Under the pieces are notes generated by a model. The model made no database searches. It was not told the origin of the DNA and was given only the letters and a program-made list of their open reading frames with translations. From Aquimarina sp. RZ0 (lineage in GTDB: Bacteria > Bacteroidota > Bacteroidia > Flavobacteriales > Flavobacteriaceae): DNA of 64,000 bases. Shown one piece after another: positions 38,601 to 48,092 of the stretch. The stretch spans positions 30,625 to 94,624 of the forward strand of contig NZ_VTZU01000020.1 in assembly GCF_008370685.1 (NCBI RefSeq). Direction: 5' to 3'. Made by a program: the position numbers and the translations under genes. Within the stretch, counting starts at the first letter, position 1. Each line of letters begins with the position of its first letter.

Positions 38601-41600
38601 GCGTTTGCACTTGCGTAATCTCCTTGACCAATGTTTCCCATAACTCCAGACATACTACTGAAGTATATCATAAAATCCAACTCTATATCTTTAGTGACCC
38701 GGTCAAGATTTTTAGCTCCCAATATTTTTGGAGAAAGAACTAATCTAGACTCTTCTTTACTTTTTTTCAATAAGAAACTATCTCTAATTACACCGGCACT
38801 ATGAATAATTCCATCCAACTTACCATAGGTTGTTATAATTCTTTTGATAAGATTTTCTACAGATTCTTCGTTTACTACATCACAACTATAATATACTGCG
38901 TTTAAAGACTCTAATTCTACTTCATCGATATTGCAAGCACTTCTTCCTGTTAAAATAAGTCGAGTATTATTTATTTTTGATATATAATTTGCGAAGATCT
39001 TTCCTAATCCTCCCGCTCCACCTGTAATAAGGTATACCCCTCCATCTTTAATAAACAAATCACTTTGTGCATCCTGACTGGCTACAGATAAACTTGATAC
39101 CCTACGTACTTTTCGATATTCATTAACATAAGAAACTTCATTTTCGATATCGAATTGTTCTTTTTCAATTATGTTTGCAAGGTTTTCCGGTTCCTGAACT
39201 AAAACATTGCTTACCCCCAAAGTTTTACCTGTAAGTTTTGGGTTTTCGACGTGTGCGGTTTTTAATAATCCACTAGCAAAACCATAATTAATAAGATTAT
39301 CATTATTGTATACAATCAGTATATTTACTTTGTTTTTCCCTTTTAATTTTGATTGTATAATTTCCAGAACAGCATTGAAATATTGAATTTCATTGGTTTC
39401 ATTAATGGCGATTACTTTTTGTCCCTTTAAAAGGTCATTCAACTTTTCTGCTGTAAAAGGTGAGATTCCTGCTAACAATACTACTTGATCTACTACCTTG
39501 CTTTCTAATTGATTTATTAATTTTTGTTCTTTCCATTCACTACTAAATAAATGAAGTTTTGCATTTTCTTGACTTGCTTCATTTTCTATGAGCGAAATAT
39601 TGGTTTGATTCTGAAATCCATCTAATGGTAATGTCATAAAATCTTTGAATTCTAATAGACATTTACCCTCATCAGATAACAGAATAACAGAATAAGTACT
39701 TATCTTTTTTTCGGCTTTGTGGGCACCATTTTTTCTTACGTATGCCCATCTAGTTTTGCTAACATCTCCATAAATTGTAACTTCTCGAACACTAAAAGGT
39801 AGGCTCAAATTTTCTCCTGTTGATGTTGAAAAGCTTAAACCAATACAAGTTTGCAGTGCACTATCTAAAATACCAGGCTGTAAAACATAGTTTTCATTTT
39901 CAGGGAGTTTAATCTCACTTAGGGATTCTTCTTCATTATAGTAAAGTCTTTCTATCCCCTGAAAAGTTTTTCCATAGTCCAACCCTAAATTTTTAAATAT
40001 TTCATAGCATTCTTTTTTTGTTTTACTATTTAATAAACGATTCTGAATTTTGGATACATCAAGAGATGCAGGAGTAGGATGTTTTAGTGTTATAAGTTTT
40101 CCCCGGCTATGAACAGTTTTTTTATTTTCAATAGAACTATAAATTTCATATTCTATAGTTTGGTTATTATCAAACAAATCAATTTTAACTTGCTCTGATT
40201 TACCATTAACCCTAACTGGTTTTAACCAAGTTACGTTTTTTATTTGGGTGATCTCGTTTTCTAAATAGACTGCTCCAGCTTCTCTCGCTAATTCCAAGTA
40301 AGCAACTCCAGGAAGAATTTTTTCATCCCTTACTTTATGATCTTGTAAAAAAGATTCTTTTCCTATGAAATTACTTGTAAAGCGTTGACCTTTATAATTT
40401 GAAATATTGGTGTGTACTAACGGATGAAGTTTATCTTTTGAAATTGTTAATCCGGTATTATTTGGATTGGAAATCCAATAACTTTCTTTAGCAAAAGGAT
40501 ATGTTGGTAAACCAGACAGAATTTGTATTTTATTTGGTTTGTATAGACTTTCCCAATTGATCTCAATCCCATTTACCCATAGTTCCAATATTTTATGCCA
40601 GTTTTCTTCATCAATTAAACTGTTTGTAAGATTTTCTGTTTTGTTTATATCATTTATTGATATATCTCCGTTATTCTTTAATTTATTATAATAAAAGTTG
40701 GTGTCCGTTTTATCTAATAAAAAACTTTCCAAATTTTTGATTAACTCTTCTTTGGTTTTAAAAACGCATCCAAATCGATAATTCATGGCTTCTCTTCCAA
40801 CTTGAAAAGTGTAACAAAAACTTGCTATATCAATAGTTTCATTTTGTCTCAGATATTTAATAATATTTTTGGAGTAGTTTTTTAGTCTACTTTTATTTTT
40901 AGCTGATAAAACAAAAGTAGAAGCAAGGTTTTTTGGAATACCATTATTATTGTTTACCGGTTTTTTATTACGATACTCTTCCAACACAGCGTGTGCATTT
41001 GTTCCGCTGAATCCAAATGAATTTATAGCTGCACATCTTAATTGATTTTTTTCGACATACCAATCTCGTAATTCTCTACTGATGTAAAAAGGGCTATTTT
41101 CTAATTTAATATTGGAATTTAATTTTTCGAAATTATTTGTTGGCGGGAGTTTTGCATATTTTAATGCCATTAACAATTTTATAAATCCAGATATTCCTGC
41201 TGCTGCTGCCAGATGACCAATGTTACTTTTAACCGATCCTAATGCACAGTAGTTTTCTTTTCTCGTAAATGACCTAAAAGATTCTGTAAGTGCTGTAACT
41301 TCAATTGGGTCACCAAGTGCTGTCCCGGTACCGTGAGCTTCAACTAGTTGAATGTTTTCAGGGTTGATATTGTATGTATTGTAAACTTCTGTTTGCAATC
41401 TTTTTTGAGAATTCATACTAGGAGCAGTAATGCCATTAGTGGCTCCATCCTGGTTAACCCCCCATCCTTTTACTATGCCAAGTATTGTATCTCCATCTTT
41501 TTCGGCATCTTCTAAACGTTTGAGCAATACACATCCAACACCTTCTCCTGCTACAAAACCATTTGCACGTTGATCGAATGTAAAACATCGTCCTTCTTTA

Positions 41601-44600
41601 GAAAGCATATTTGAATCGGAATACATTCGATATGATTCAGCTCCATCTTCAATATATACCCCTCCACACAATGCCATATCACTTTGCCCTAATATGAGGC
41701 TATTACAAGCTTCGGATAATGCCACTAAAGATGAAGAACAGGCTGTATCAATGGTCATACAGGGACCTACTAAATTCAGGAAATAAGCAATCCTTGCACT
41801 TAATATTGACTGAGAACCTCCTTGTAATGAATCCGAAGATGGGTTTTGTTGCATATTTTTTTGACCATATCCTCCTTGAATAGATCCAACAAAAACACCA
41901 CATTTATTATTTACTAATTTATTAGGTGTATAGCCAGCATCTTCAAAACAATGCCAACTTGTTTCTAAAAACAGCCTTTGTTGAGGGTCCATCCACTCTG
42001 CAGCTCTAGGAGAAATATTAAAAAATAATGGATCAAATTTGTCAATATCATCCAAAACACCTAACCAAGTATCTGAAAAAGACTCACTTTTATTCTCATC
42101 TACCTGATTCCATCGAGAAGGTGGCACTTTATCAACACAGTCCTTGCTGTTTTTAATATTCTCCCAAAACTCTAAAACGTTACTAGCTTTAGGGAACTTT
42201 CCGGCTACTCCGATTACTGCAACTTCGTGGTTCGTTACTATTCTCTTGTTAGCTATTTTTTCTTTGGAAAAGGTTTTTTTTTGATAAGTATTTATCTCTT
42301 TTTCTTGATTACTATAAATCGAATTATCTAATCGGCTTTCATAAAAGATAGGACAGGTATAATTCATTAATAATTCAGCTATTTCATTCACATGCCTATT
42401 TTGCCAATTTTCGTATTCGGTTCCTTTGACAAATTGATTGAATGCACCCATTGCAGGTCCTGAGTGAATTTGGTAATGATCAATATAATTTTCGTCTCCA
42501 GTTAGGGTTACTTTTTGTGTAAATGCATAATACCAGATAAATACTAATGTCATTTTTAATTTTGGATCCTTATGCGCTTCATTTATTTGATCTGGATTAG
42601 TTTTTTTCTTATGCTCAATGACTAAGTCCCAAACTTCATCTAATGTTCGACCAAAAATTTTCTCAATTTGTTTTATAATTGTTTCGGGTATACTTTCTAG
42701 AGAATCATACCTATTCCAGATATCTCCTAGGTATTTAGAATTACTAACGAACTTTGTTCCTTTATTTAATGCTTGAATTTTGAATCCATATTTTAATGCA
42801 TATCCATGTGGAGTCAAATCAAAATCATAGATGTTAGCATTTTCTAATAATTTTTTGGCTGGACTACTCATTCCACTCTCAACAGTACATTGATTTATCG
42901 ACCCAGTTAAAACAAAATCTGCTCCCATCATAAAGGTTGCCGCAATTGCCGATGGTGTACCCAAGCCTCCTCCATATCCAATTAATATCTGATCAGTGTA
43001 TCCATATTTAATCATCATAGAATTTCTAAGAGAAATAAATGACGGTAAGGATATCAAAACTGGTTGTTGATCAGTATATCCGGCAGAGCTTCCTTCAAAA
43101 ACAATATCATCACATAAAGGTATTTTTTTTGCAATCTCAGCTTCTTCTTCAGATATTAACCCTTCATTGATTAAACTTACCAAAATATCATAAGGAGCAG
43201 GGCTCATAAATTTTTCTGCAAGTTCCAAACGAGACAATTTTCCCAATAATAATCTGGGGCGTATAATTTTTTCTCCAGATTTTCTTAATCCTTTACATCT
43301 AGCATACACAATTTCTTTACTTACATCAATGTGTGTTGCTAATTCTAATACTGGGACTTCATGTTTTATATAGAGATCTATGAATTTCATATCTATTGCG
43401 GTAGAATCACCAGTAAAGGATGATGGTGAAAAACCAATCCCATAAGTTTTGTTTGCTAACTTTGTACGTAAAGTCCCCAATATTTGATCAACTTCGTCAA
43501 AAGGCAATCGCATATATCCTAGGATACCTAATATATCTGAGTTTCCACATTTAACAACAAGCTCTTCTGAAGCAATACCTCTATACATTCCTCCTACATA
43601 GTAGCTCCATTTACACCCATAGCGTTTTTGAAACAGTTTATTCCCTAAATCATTAGGTTTTACTGGGCAGTTTTCAATTGTATTCCTATCAGATTCTCGT
43701 AATAAAAGAAAACCCTTTTTGCTTACAAGAATATCATCTATTGGTCTCTTTTTAATAATTAGATCCTGATTCTCATTACCCATAACATTCTCTCTATCTT
43801 TATCATAGCTAGATTTTACCATCTTATTCATACTGACCGAAGAGGGAGACGTCAACTTTTTCTTTTTACCTATAATTGTATTACTTTTTAAAAGTTCGCT
43901 ATGGATATATTCTGCAAAAAGTTTACTATTTGGGTAATCGTATGTTTTAATCGCTGATATTGATAAATTATAATATTGATTAATCAGTCTAACCAATTCG
44001 ACACCTCCCATAGAATCTAACCCCATATCTGTAAATTTGGTTTCGAGTTCTATGGTATCTCCTTTAGTTCCTACTAATTGAACCAGTTCTTTCTTTAGTA
44101 CTTCCTCAATTTCAAATATGTTAGTGTTCTGATTTACAACCTCTTCTATGCTATTTTTAGAACTATGTATTTGATTATGATCTTCTTTACTCTCTGTTTT
44201 ATAATTCGAATCTAATTTTGTTGAATGAGAAGCTGTGTTTAAAATTGAATTACTTTTTTGTAATTCTTCATTAACATATTTGGCAAAGCTATTTATAGTA
44301 GGATAATCATAAGTTTTAATAGGAGATAAGGATAAACCATAATGTTCATTAATGATTCTTACCATTTCAACTCCTGCCATAGAATCAATTCCTAAATCTG
44401 TAAACTTACTTTGGTATTCTATTTGGTCCGTACCCAATAGTTTTACGAGCTCATTTTTTATCGTTTCTTCTATTTCAAACAGTGAAAGAGTTTGACGTTT
44501 TGTTATGCTGGGATTGGAAGTAACGTCTAAATTCTGCTTTATAAGTTTATTATTTTTTAGATCGCTTTTATTAGTACTATGAACAGATTTTTCCTCATCT

Positions 44601-47410
44601 ATAGTATTTAGACTCTCTTTAGATTTTTTTATTATTTCTTTTTCTTCATATGGAAATCTGATAAACCCTTTCAATTGGATCAATACTTCGCCATCTGGAC
44701 TACATAAATCACAATAAAGCCGTGTCATTTTTGCGGAAGAACTATCATTTTTTTCGTAACCGGCCACAATCTGAATATTTTCTGATAAAGGTTTTAGTAA
44801 AACCATCTGATCCAAAGAAAAAGGCAACATCATTCGATTTTCACCCGAAACATAATCTAATACAACCAAAGCATGAAGTACTGCATCCAAAATATATGGA
44901 GGCAATACGAGGCCAGGCTTATTTAAAATATTCAATTTAGAAACATCAACTTGTCCTATAACCCGATTTTTATTACATTTTATATACTGAAGATTTTGAA
45001 GAGAGGTACCATAATAAAACCCTAAGGACCTTAGCAAATCATAAATTTCATTTTGAGTAAAATTCACCTCTTTAATGGTGTTTTTCAATGCTAACAGGTC
45101 ATGTTTGGGCACTATGATATTAGATTCAACAATCTTGATTAAACCTTGATTATGGCGCAAATCAGGTATGTCGTCTCTTTTTGTACTTAAAACTTCAAAA
45201 TGATAGTTATTTTGTTGCTGTTTTGTGATAATAGTTTCTAATTGCTTGGATCCATTATCTATTGTAAACGGATTCAACCAAGTGATGTTTTCAAAGATTA
45301 ATTGATTATTATCATTCAGAACTTTGGTATTTGACAAGGCCAAGATCACTATTTCTAGATAGGCCACTCCAGGTAAAACCTTTTTCCCGTTTATAACGTG
45401 ATCTTTTATAAAAGGCTCTTCTCCTGAAAAAAATGTTGTACATCTAATCTCACTAGTGTTTTTTTGATAATGATGTTTTGGTAAATTGGCTAGTAACTTA
45501 GTATTATAATTAATATTAAAGTCAGATTTTTGATTCTGGTTATATATTTCTAACCAATATTTATCATATTTAAAAGGATAACCAGGAAAAGAAGATTTAG
45601 TAATAGGGCTTGATTTATAATATTCTTTAATAGGTTTATCATAGCCTTTAACCCACAAATCGAATAAAAATGATTTATCTTCTTTGCTATTTAGGCCTTG
45701 TATGAACTTTACTACTTTTTCATTTTTTAGAAACATCTCGTTTAATATTGTTTCCTCTTTGCTATTACCTTTTAAGTAATATCCTCTTTGGCCCTCTGAA
45801 TCAATGTATTTATTTAGTTTTTCGATTAAATTTTTTATGGTTTTATATCGAAAAACTATTCGTTGATTCAATCCTTTTCGGCTATTTATATATATCTGCT
45901 CCAATTGTTGTTCATCAGATTTACTATTCTTTTCAAGAAAGTTTTTAATGTTTTTAGCATACTTTAAAAACTGATTTTCTTCTATACAGGATAGTGCTAA
46001 AAAGAAAACCTCTTCGCTTCTTTTATCATTAACAGTTTCTTTTGCATTGTGTACATATTCTTCCAGAATCACATGGACATTGTTTCCACCGCCACCATAA
46101 CTATTTATTGCCCCTCTTCTTGGTATTTCTAACTGGTTTTGATTTGTAATCCGCTTCCATTCTTCTGTTTTATCAGTGATATAATAGCGTGTATTATCTA
46201 GTTTAATTTCATTGCTCAGACCTGCAAAACCATTTATCCCTAATTTCTTTTGTTCTTTAAAAGAATAAACTAATCGAACTAAAGATGCTAGCCCGGATGC
46301 AGAATGCATATGACCTATATTAGGTTTTAAAGTACTGATTTTACAAGGATGTATTAGTTCGTTCTTCAGGTCTATACCAAAATATTTCTCTGATAGTTTA
46401 AAAGCTTTTACCTCCTGTGAATCTGCTAGTATAGACGAAGAGGCATGTGCTTCAATATGAGTGATAGTTTCTATGGGGACCTCTGCATCATTATATGCTG
46501 ATATTATAGCCTTGCTTTGTTGATTCGCGTCAGGAAATGTAATATTACCTATTCCTCCCACATGATTTGACTCCGAACCCAAAATTAGAGCGTGTATATT
46601 ATCTTTGTCTATTTTAGCCTCATCACTTCTTTTCAATAATAAACTAACAACTCCCTCTGCCGAAGTAAATCCAGATGCTTTCTCTTGAAATGGCCTATTA
46701 TCTTTTTCTGTAGTCATCAAACCCATAGATTCTGTTCCAGAATAAAATGATTTAGTCCACTCTTTTCCATAAATCAAGTTTACACCTGCTACAACAGCAT
46801 AATCCACCTCGTTATTCCTCAGCATTTTTTTAGCTTGATGAAGAGCTGTTAATCCGCTAGAACACGAGGTGTCAATACAATAACTAGGACCATTAAAATT
46901 AAAGTAATTAGAAATACGATTGGCTAAGAAAGCTTCAAACATTCCTATGTTTGTATATGCCGTTACAGGGGCTTTATTTAGATATTCAGAATATGGATTT
47001 ATTTCTTTTCCTATAATAACAGCAACCCTTTTATCATTGAGAGAAGATGGTAAAATACAGGCATCTTCAAACAGATGCCATACAGCCATTAATAGTAAGC
47101 GCTGCTGAGGAGAAATATATTTTGCCTCTGTATTATTAATATTAAATAATTTTGCATCAAAACCTCTTAGGTTTTTCACAAATGCTCCTTTTTTTGACTT
47201 AATAGATTCTTCCGGATCATGATCATCAGGAATTTCTTTGATAAGTTTTTGTTGATTACCTAACTTTTCACAGAAATCCTGAATAGAATCTGACTCTGGA
47301 AAAAATCCTGACATACCTATAAGTGCAATTGATTTACTAGTTAATTTTTCATTATTATCAATTTTTACAGATAAATTAAATTCACTTTTCTTAGTTTCTT
47401 TTTTTGACAT
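35660..47410 (-). CDS. PKS2: trans-AT polyketide synthase with in-line PfaD-type ER, 3916 aa
   Basis: Domains in order: KS1 25-455 (C183 in IDTSCSSG; His kept, but EAHGTGT reads EAHASSS), DH 635-920 (H671 in IKDHVINGKKVLPG; D in ILDAVLH), tandem ACPs (S1010, S1133), FMN-type enoyl reductase 1258-1685 (YGCKWSYYVGGMYRGIAS, FMSPAPYDIL, GYGGGLGTPSAIAATF, GADFVLTGSINQCTVESG), KS2 1730-2150 (C1891), DH 2320-2600 (H2358), KR 2640-3010 (LITGGAGGLG; YFSS and Y in GDYASAN), ACP (S3085), KS3 3167-3590 (C3336), C-terminal DH 3635-3900 (H3654). There is no AT. The first module lacks a KR although it has DH and ER. The last DH has Met where HxxxGxxxxP needs Pro but keeps the Asp (HPAIFDGA). It ends without an ACP; PKS3, 48 nt downstream, starts with two, so the module is split between proteins. 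Confidence 0.95.
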   Translation of the reverse strand: MSKKETKKSEFNLSVKIDNNEKLTSKSIALIGMSGFFPESDSIQDFCEKLGNQQKLIKEIPDDHDPEESIKSKKGAFVKNLRGFDAKLFNINNTEAKYISPQQRLLLMAVWHLFEDACILPSSLNDKRVAVIIGKEINPYSEYLNKAPVTAYTNIGMFEAFLANRISNYFNFNGPSYCIDTSCSSGLTALHQAKKMLRNNEVDYAVVAGVNLIYGKEWTKSFYSGTESMGLMTTEKDNRPFQEKASGFTSAEGVVSLLLKRSDEAKIDKDNIHALILGSESNHVGGIGNITFPDANQQSKAIISAYNDAEVPIETITHIEAHASSSILADSQEVKAFKLSEKYFGIDLKNELIHPCKISTLKPNIGHMHSASGLASLVRLVYSFKEQKKLGINGFAGLSNEIKLDNTRYYITDKTEEWKRITNQNQLEIPRRGAINSYGGGGNNVHVILEEYVHNAKETVNDKRSEEVFFLALSCIEENQFLKYAKNIKNFLEKNSKSDEQQLEQIYINSRKGLNQRIVFRYKTIKNLIEKLNKYIDSEGQRGYYLKGNSKEETILNEMFLKNEKVVKFIQGLNSKEDKSFLFDLWVKGYDKPIKEYYKSSPITKSSFPGYPFKYDKYWLEIYNQNQKSDFNINYNTKLLANLPKHHYQKNTSEIRCTTFFSGEEPFIKDHVINGKKVLPGVAYLEIVILALSNTKVLNDNNQLIFENITWLNPFTIDNGSKQLETIITKQQQNNYHFEVLSTKRDDIPDLRHNQGLIKIVESNIIVPKHDLLALKNTIKEVNFTQNEIYDLLRSLGFYYGTSLQNLQYIKCNKNRVIGQVDVSKLNILNKPGLVLPPYILDAVLHALVVLDYVSGENRMMLPFSLDQMVLLKPLSENIQIVAGYEKNDSSSAKMTRLYCDLCSPDGEVLIQLKGFIRFPYEEKEIIKKSKESLNTIDEEKSVHSTNKSDLKNNKLIKQNLDVTSNPSITKRQTLSLFEIEETIKNELVKLLGTDQIEYQSKFTDLGIDSMAGVEMVRIINEHYGLSLSPIKTYDYPTINSFAKYVNEELQKSNSILNTASHSTKLDSNYKTESKEDHNQIHSSKNSIEEVVNQNTNIFEIEEVLKKELVQLVGTKGDTIELETKFTDMGLDSMGGVELVRLINQYYNLSISAIKTYDYPNSKLFAEYIHSELLKSNTIIGKKKKLTSPSSVSMNKMVKSSYDKDRENVMGNENQDLIIKKRPIDDILVSKKGFLLLRESDRNTIENCPVKPNDLGNKLFQKRYGCKWSYYVGGMYRGIASEELVVKCGNSDILGILGYMRLPFDEVDQILGTLRTKLANKTYGIGFSPSSFTGDSTAIDMKFIDLYIKHEVPVLELATHIDVSKEIVYARCKGLRKSGEKIIRPRLLLGKLSRLELAEKFMSPAPYDILVSLINEGLISEEEAEIAKKIPLCDDIVFEGSSAGYTDQQPVLISLPSFISLRNSMMIKYGYTDQILIGYGGGLGTPSAIAATFMMGADFVLTGSINQCTVESGMSSPAKKLLENANIYDFDLTPHGYALKYGFKIQALNKGTKFVSNSKYLGDIWNRYDSLESIPETIIKQIEKIFGRTLDEVWDLVIEHKKKTNPDQINEAHKDPKLKMTLVFIWYYAFTQKVTLTGDENYIDHYQIHSGPAMGAFNQFVKGTEYENWQNRHVNEIAELLMNYTCPIFYESRLDNSIYSNQEKEINTYQKKTFSKEKIANKRIVTNHEVAVIGVAGKFPKASNVLEFWENIKNSKDCVDKVPPSRWNQVDENKSESFSDTWLGVLDDIDKFDPLFFNISPRAAEWMDPQQRLFLETSWHCFEDAGYTPNKLVNNKCGVFVGSIQGGYGQKNMQQNPSSDSLQGGSQSILSARIAYFLNLVGPCMTIDTACSSSLVALSEACNSLILGQSDMALCGGVYIEDGAESYRMYSDSNMLSKEGRCFTFDQRANGFVAGEGVGCVLLKRLEDAEKDGDTILGIVKGWGVNQDGATNGITAPSMNSQKRLQTEVYNTYNINPENIQLVEAHGTGTALGDPIEVTALTESFRSFTRKENYCALGSVKSNIGHLAAAAGISGFIKLLMALKYAKLPPTNNFEKLNSNIKLENSPFYISRELRDWYVEKNQLRCAAINSFGFSGTNAHAVLEEYRNKKPVNNNNGIPKNLASTFVLSAKNKSRLKNYSKNIIKYLRQNETIDIASFCYTFQVGREAMNYRFGCVFKTKEELIKNLESFLLDKTDTNFYYNKLKNNGDISINDINKTENLTNSLIDEENWHKILELWVNGIEINWESLYKPNKIQILSGLPTYPFAKESYWISNPNNTGLTISKDKLHPLVHTNISNYKGQRFTSNFIGKESFLQDHKVRDEKILPGVAYLELAREAGAVYLENEITQIKNVTWLKPVRVNGKSEQVKIDLFDNNQTIEYEIYSSIENKKTVHSRGKLITLKHPTPASLDVSKIQNRLLNSKTKKECYEIFKNLGLDYGKTFQGIERLYYNEEESLSEIKLPENENYVLQPGILDSALQTCIGLSFSTSTGENLSLPFSVREVTIYGDVSKTRWAYVRKNGAHKAEKKISTYSVILLSDEGKCLLEFKDFMTLPLDGFQNQTNISLIENEASQENAKLHLFSSEWKEQKLINQLESKVVDQVVLLAGISPFTAEKLNDLLKGQKVIAINETNEIQYFNAVLEIIQSKLKGKNKVNILIVYNNDNLINYGFASGLLKTAHVENPKLTGKTLGVSNVLVQEPENLANIIEKEQFDIENEVSYVNEYRKVRRVSSLSVASQDAQSDLFIKDGGVYLITGGAGGLGKIFANYISKINNTRLILTGRSACNIDEVELESLNAVYYSCDVVNEESVENLIKRIITTYGKLDGIIHSAGVIRDSFLLKKSKEESRLVLSPKILGAKNLDRVTKDIELDFMIYFSSMSGVMGNIGQGDYASANAWLDNYAHYREKLRKKNKRSGHSLSINWPLWKDGGMQIDEESEKYMEQKWGIKALPSFMGTQALEVLLKQSILQGIVAYGNKKVLSNLFNTDFVDIEPNKKSTPEIIQSPTIILSQIEEQLISIVSDLLKLKKEHIELDVDFAEYGIDSIIMMKILNVIEESFDITAEPTAIVNYPTISELAGYLQSEIGDNHSWIENEDPINTRNQFPSPSSDQENKKDFNDLTRTRTSKIAIIGMSCHLPGSENLEQYWDNLKAGKDLISDIPLNRWNALDYYSAEGGLNKTYTTKGGFIKNAGIFDADYFNISDDDAISMDPQQRIVLDLSRSLLAHSGYTKEELSNTNTSVFIGAKDNTYIKNNYHLLPEGAYQHTIVNNISNMIAARISDFYNLKGTSQIIDTACSSSLVAIHQGCENILQGRTDMVIAGGISIMVDAFPHIGFSQAEVLSRDGKSYVFDERAQGFVMGEGGGLVLLKSYEQAKIDGDHIYGIIVGSSVNNDGKTMGLTVPNKEGQKNVIRQAFEKTSVLPKDITYYEAHGTGTLLGDPIEVKAATEVYQSLEKGTNKKQYCAIGSVKSNIGHTMTAAGISGLIKILLQLQHQTLVPTLHCERPHQRFKFEESPFYPNTELKQWAIDLSSKRNAAISSFGFGGTNCHMIIQEATNEQKVNRQPLPVEYISNNYYWLGEEIVKNYNQVGKEKRIDNQILTERLYKYDEPIMKDHLIFGNQVLMGVAHLALSINAVWNEFSNSDFKLEKVLFSNPLILNKGEEALQEYLFKPNEQKIEVHYRKEEIKTIAARSVISNHDFRHQKIDLKSIHQKVEKKIKGIEYYNFPNQDCYGITTQTVEDLWYLNDGTILSKLKLNSKYHNNQNDFLIHPAIFDGAHVSATLSLDRNIEKSVKNHRPPLMIKRVKVSEEIGTYSSPIYYTLVTPKQINDQIAEFDIELYTDQFKLILVLEGFTTKSIPSEESLFKAMNRKTEVVKN

Positions 47411-47691
47411 AACCAGCGTATTAATATTCTTTACTAATTAAATTGTAAAGCTATTTTCTTGTTATTTATAGAGTTTAACTTTTTGATCGAGATCAAGCGT
47501 TAACAGGAAATTTGTTTGTAACAGCAAAAACTATATATTCTGAGGGGAAATAGAGTGTTATCATATTTTGATCAAGATTCGATCTAAAAGATGATGGTGT
47601 CTAATTTTATAATGGTAATAATTAATGCCTATTGTAATTGAATTTTAAAGTACGGATAGATAGTACTAGAAGGCTTATAAATTTGTATAGA

Positions 47692-48081
47692 CTAATTTTC
47701 TATAGTCTCTTCATGATTTAAAGGGAGGTTTTTTTTATATACCTTAACTTTTTGTTTTTCAAAATCTTTAACTGCCACCAGAATACCATCTGCATGTTTT
47801 TTTAATATGAGTCGTTCAATAAATTGTTCTTGACTTAAATGCTCTACTGAATGGTATGTAACTGGATTTTTTGATTCCAAATAGCTTGTCCAATTTTCCT
47901 TTTCATCATAGGGTAACATAACAAGTTCATACTTTGAATAATCCACAACTTCATTATTTATAAACTTTTGTATATCTGCATGTTTAGAATTTTCTACATT
48001 TAATGAATAGCATTTTCCTTCATCAGGAATAACTGTACAATAGAAAAAACCCATATTCAATAAATATTCTTTATTTTTCAT
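47692..48081 (-). CDS. hypothetical protein in the PKS operon, 129 aa
   Basis: I do not recognise it. It is a small, soluble, acidic-to-neutral protein, without signal peptide or membrane segment, containing FFYCTVIPDEGKCY near the N-terminus, a central VVDYSKYELVMLPYDEKENW and a C-terminal KHADGILVAVKDFEKQKV. No catalytic motif is apparent. It lies 11 nt after the JmjC/cupin-like gene, so the two are likely co-translated and may work together. A 281-bp gap follows, before PKS2; I see no gene in it. It could be a small tailoring partner or docking protein, but there is no evidence for either. Confidence 0.6.
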   Translation of the reverse strand: MKNKEYLLNMGFFYCTVIPDEGKCYSLNVENSKHADIQKFINNEVVDYSKYELVMLPYDEKENWTSYLESKNPVTYHSVEHLSQEQFIERLILKKHADGILVAVKDFEKQKVKVYKKNLPLNHEETIEN

Positions 48082-48092
48082 AACCAGTATAA

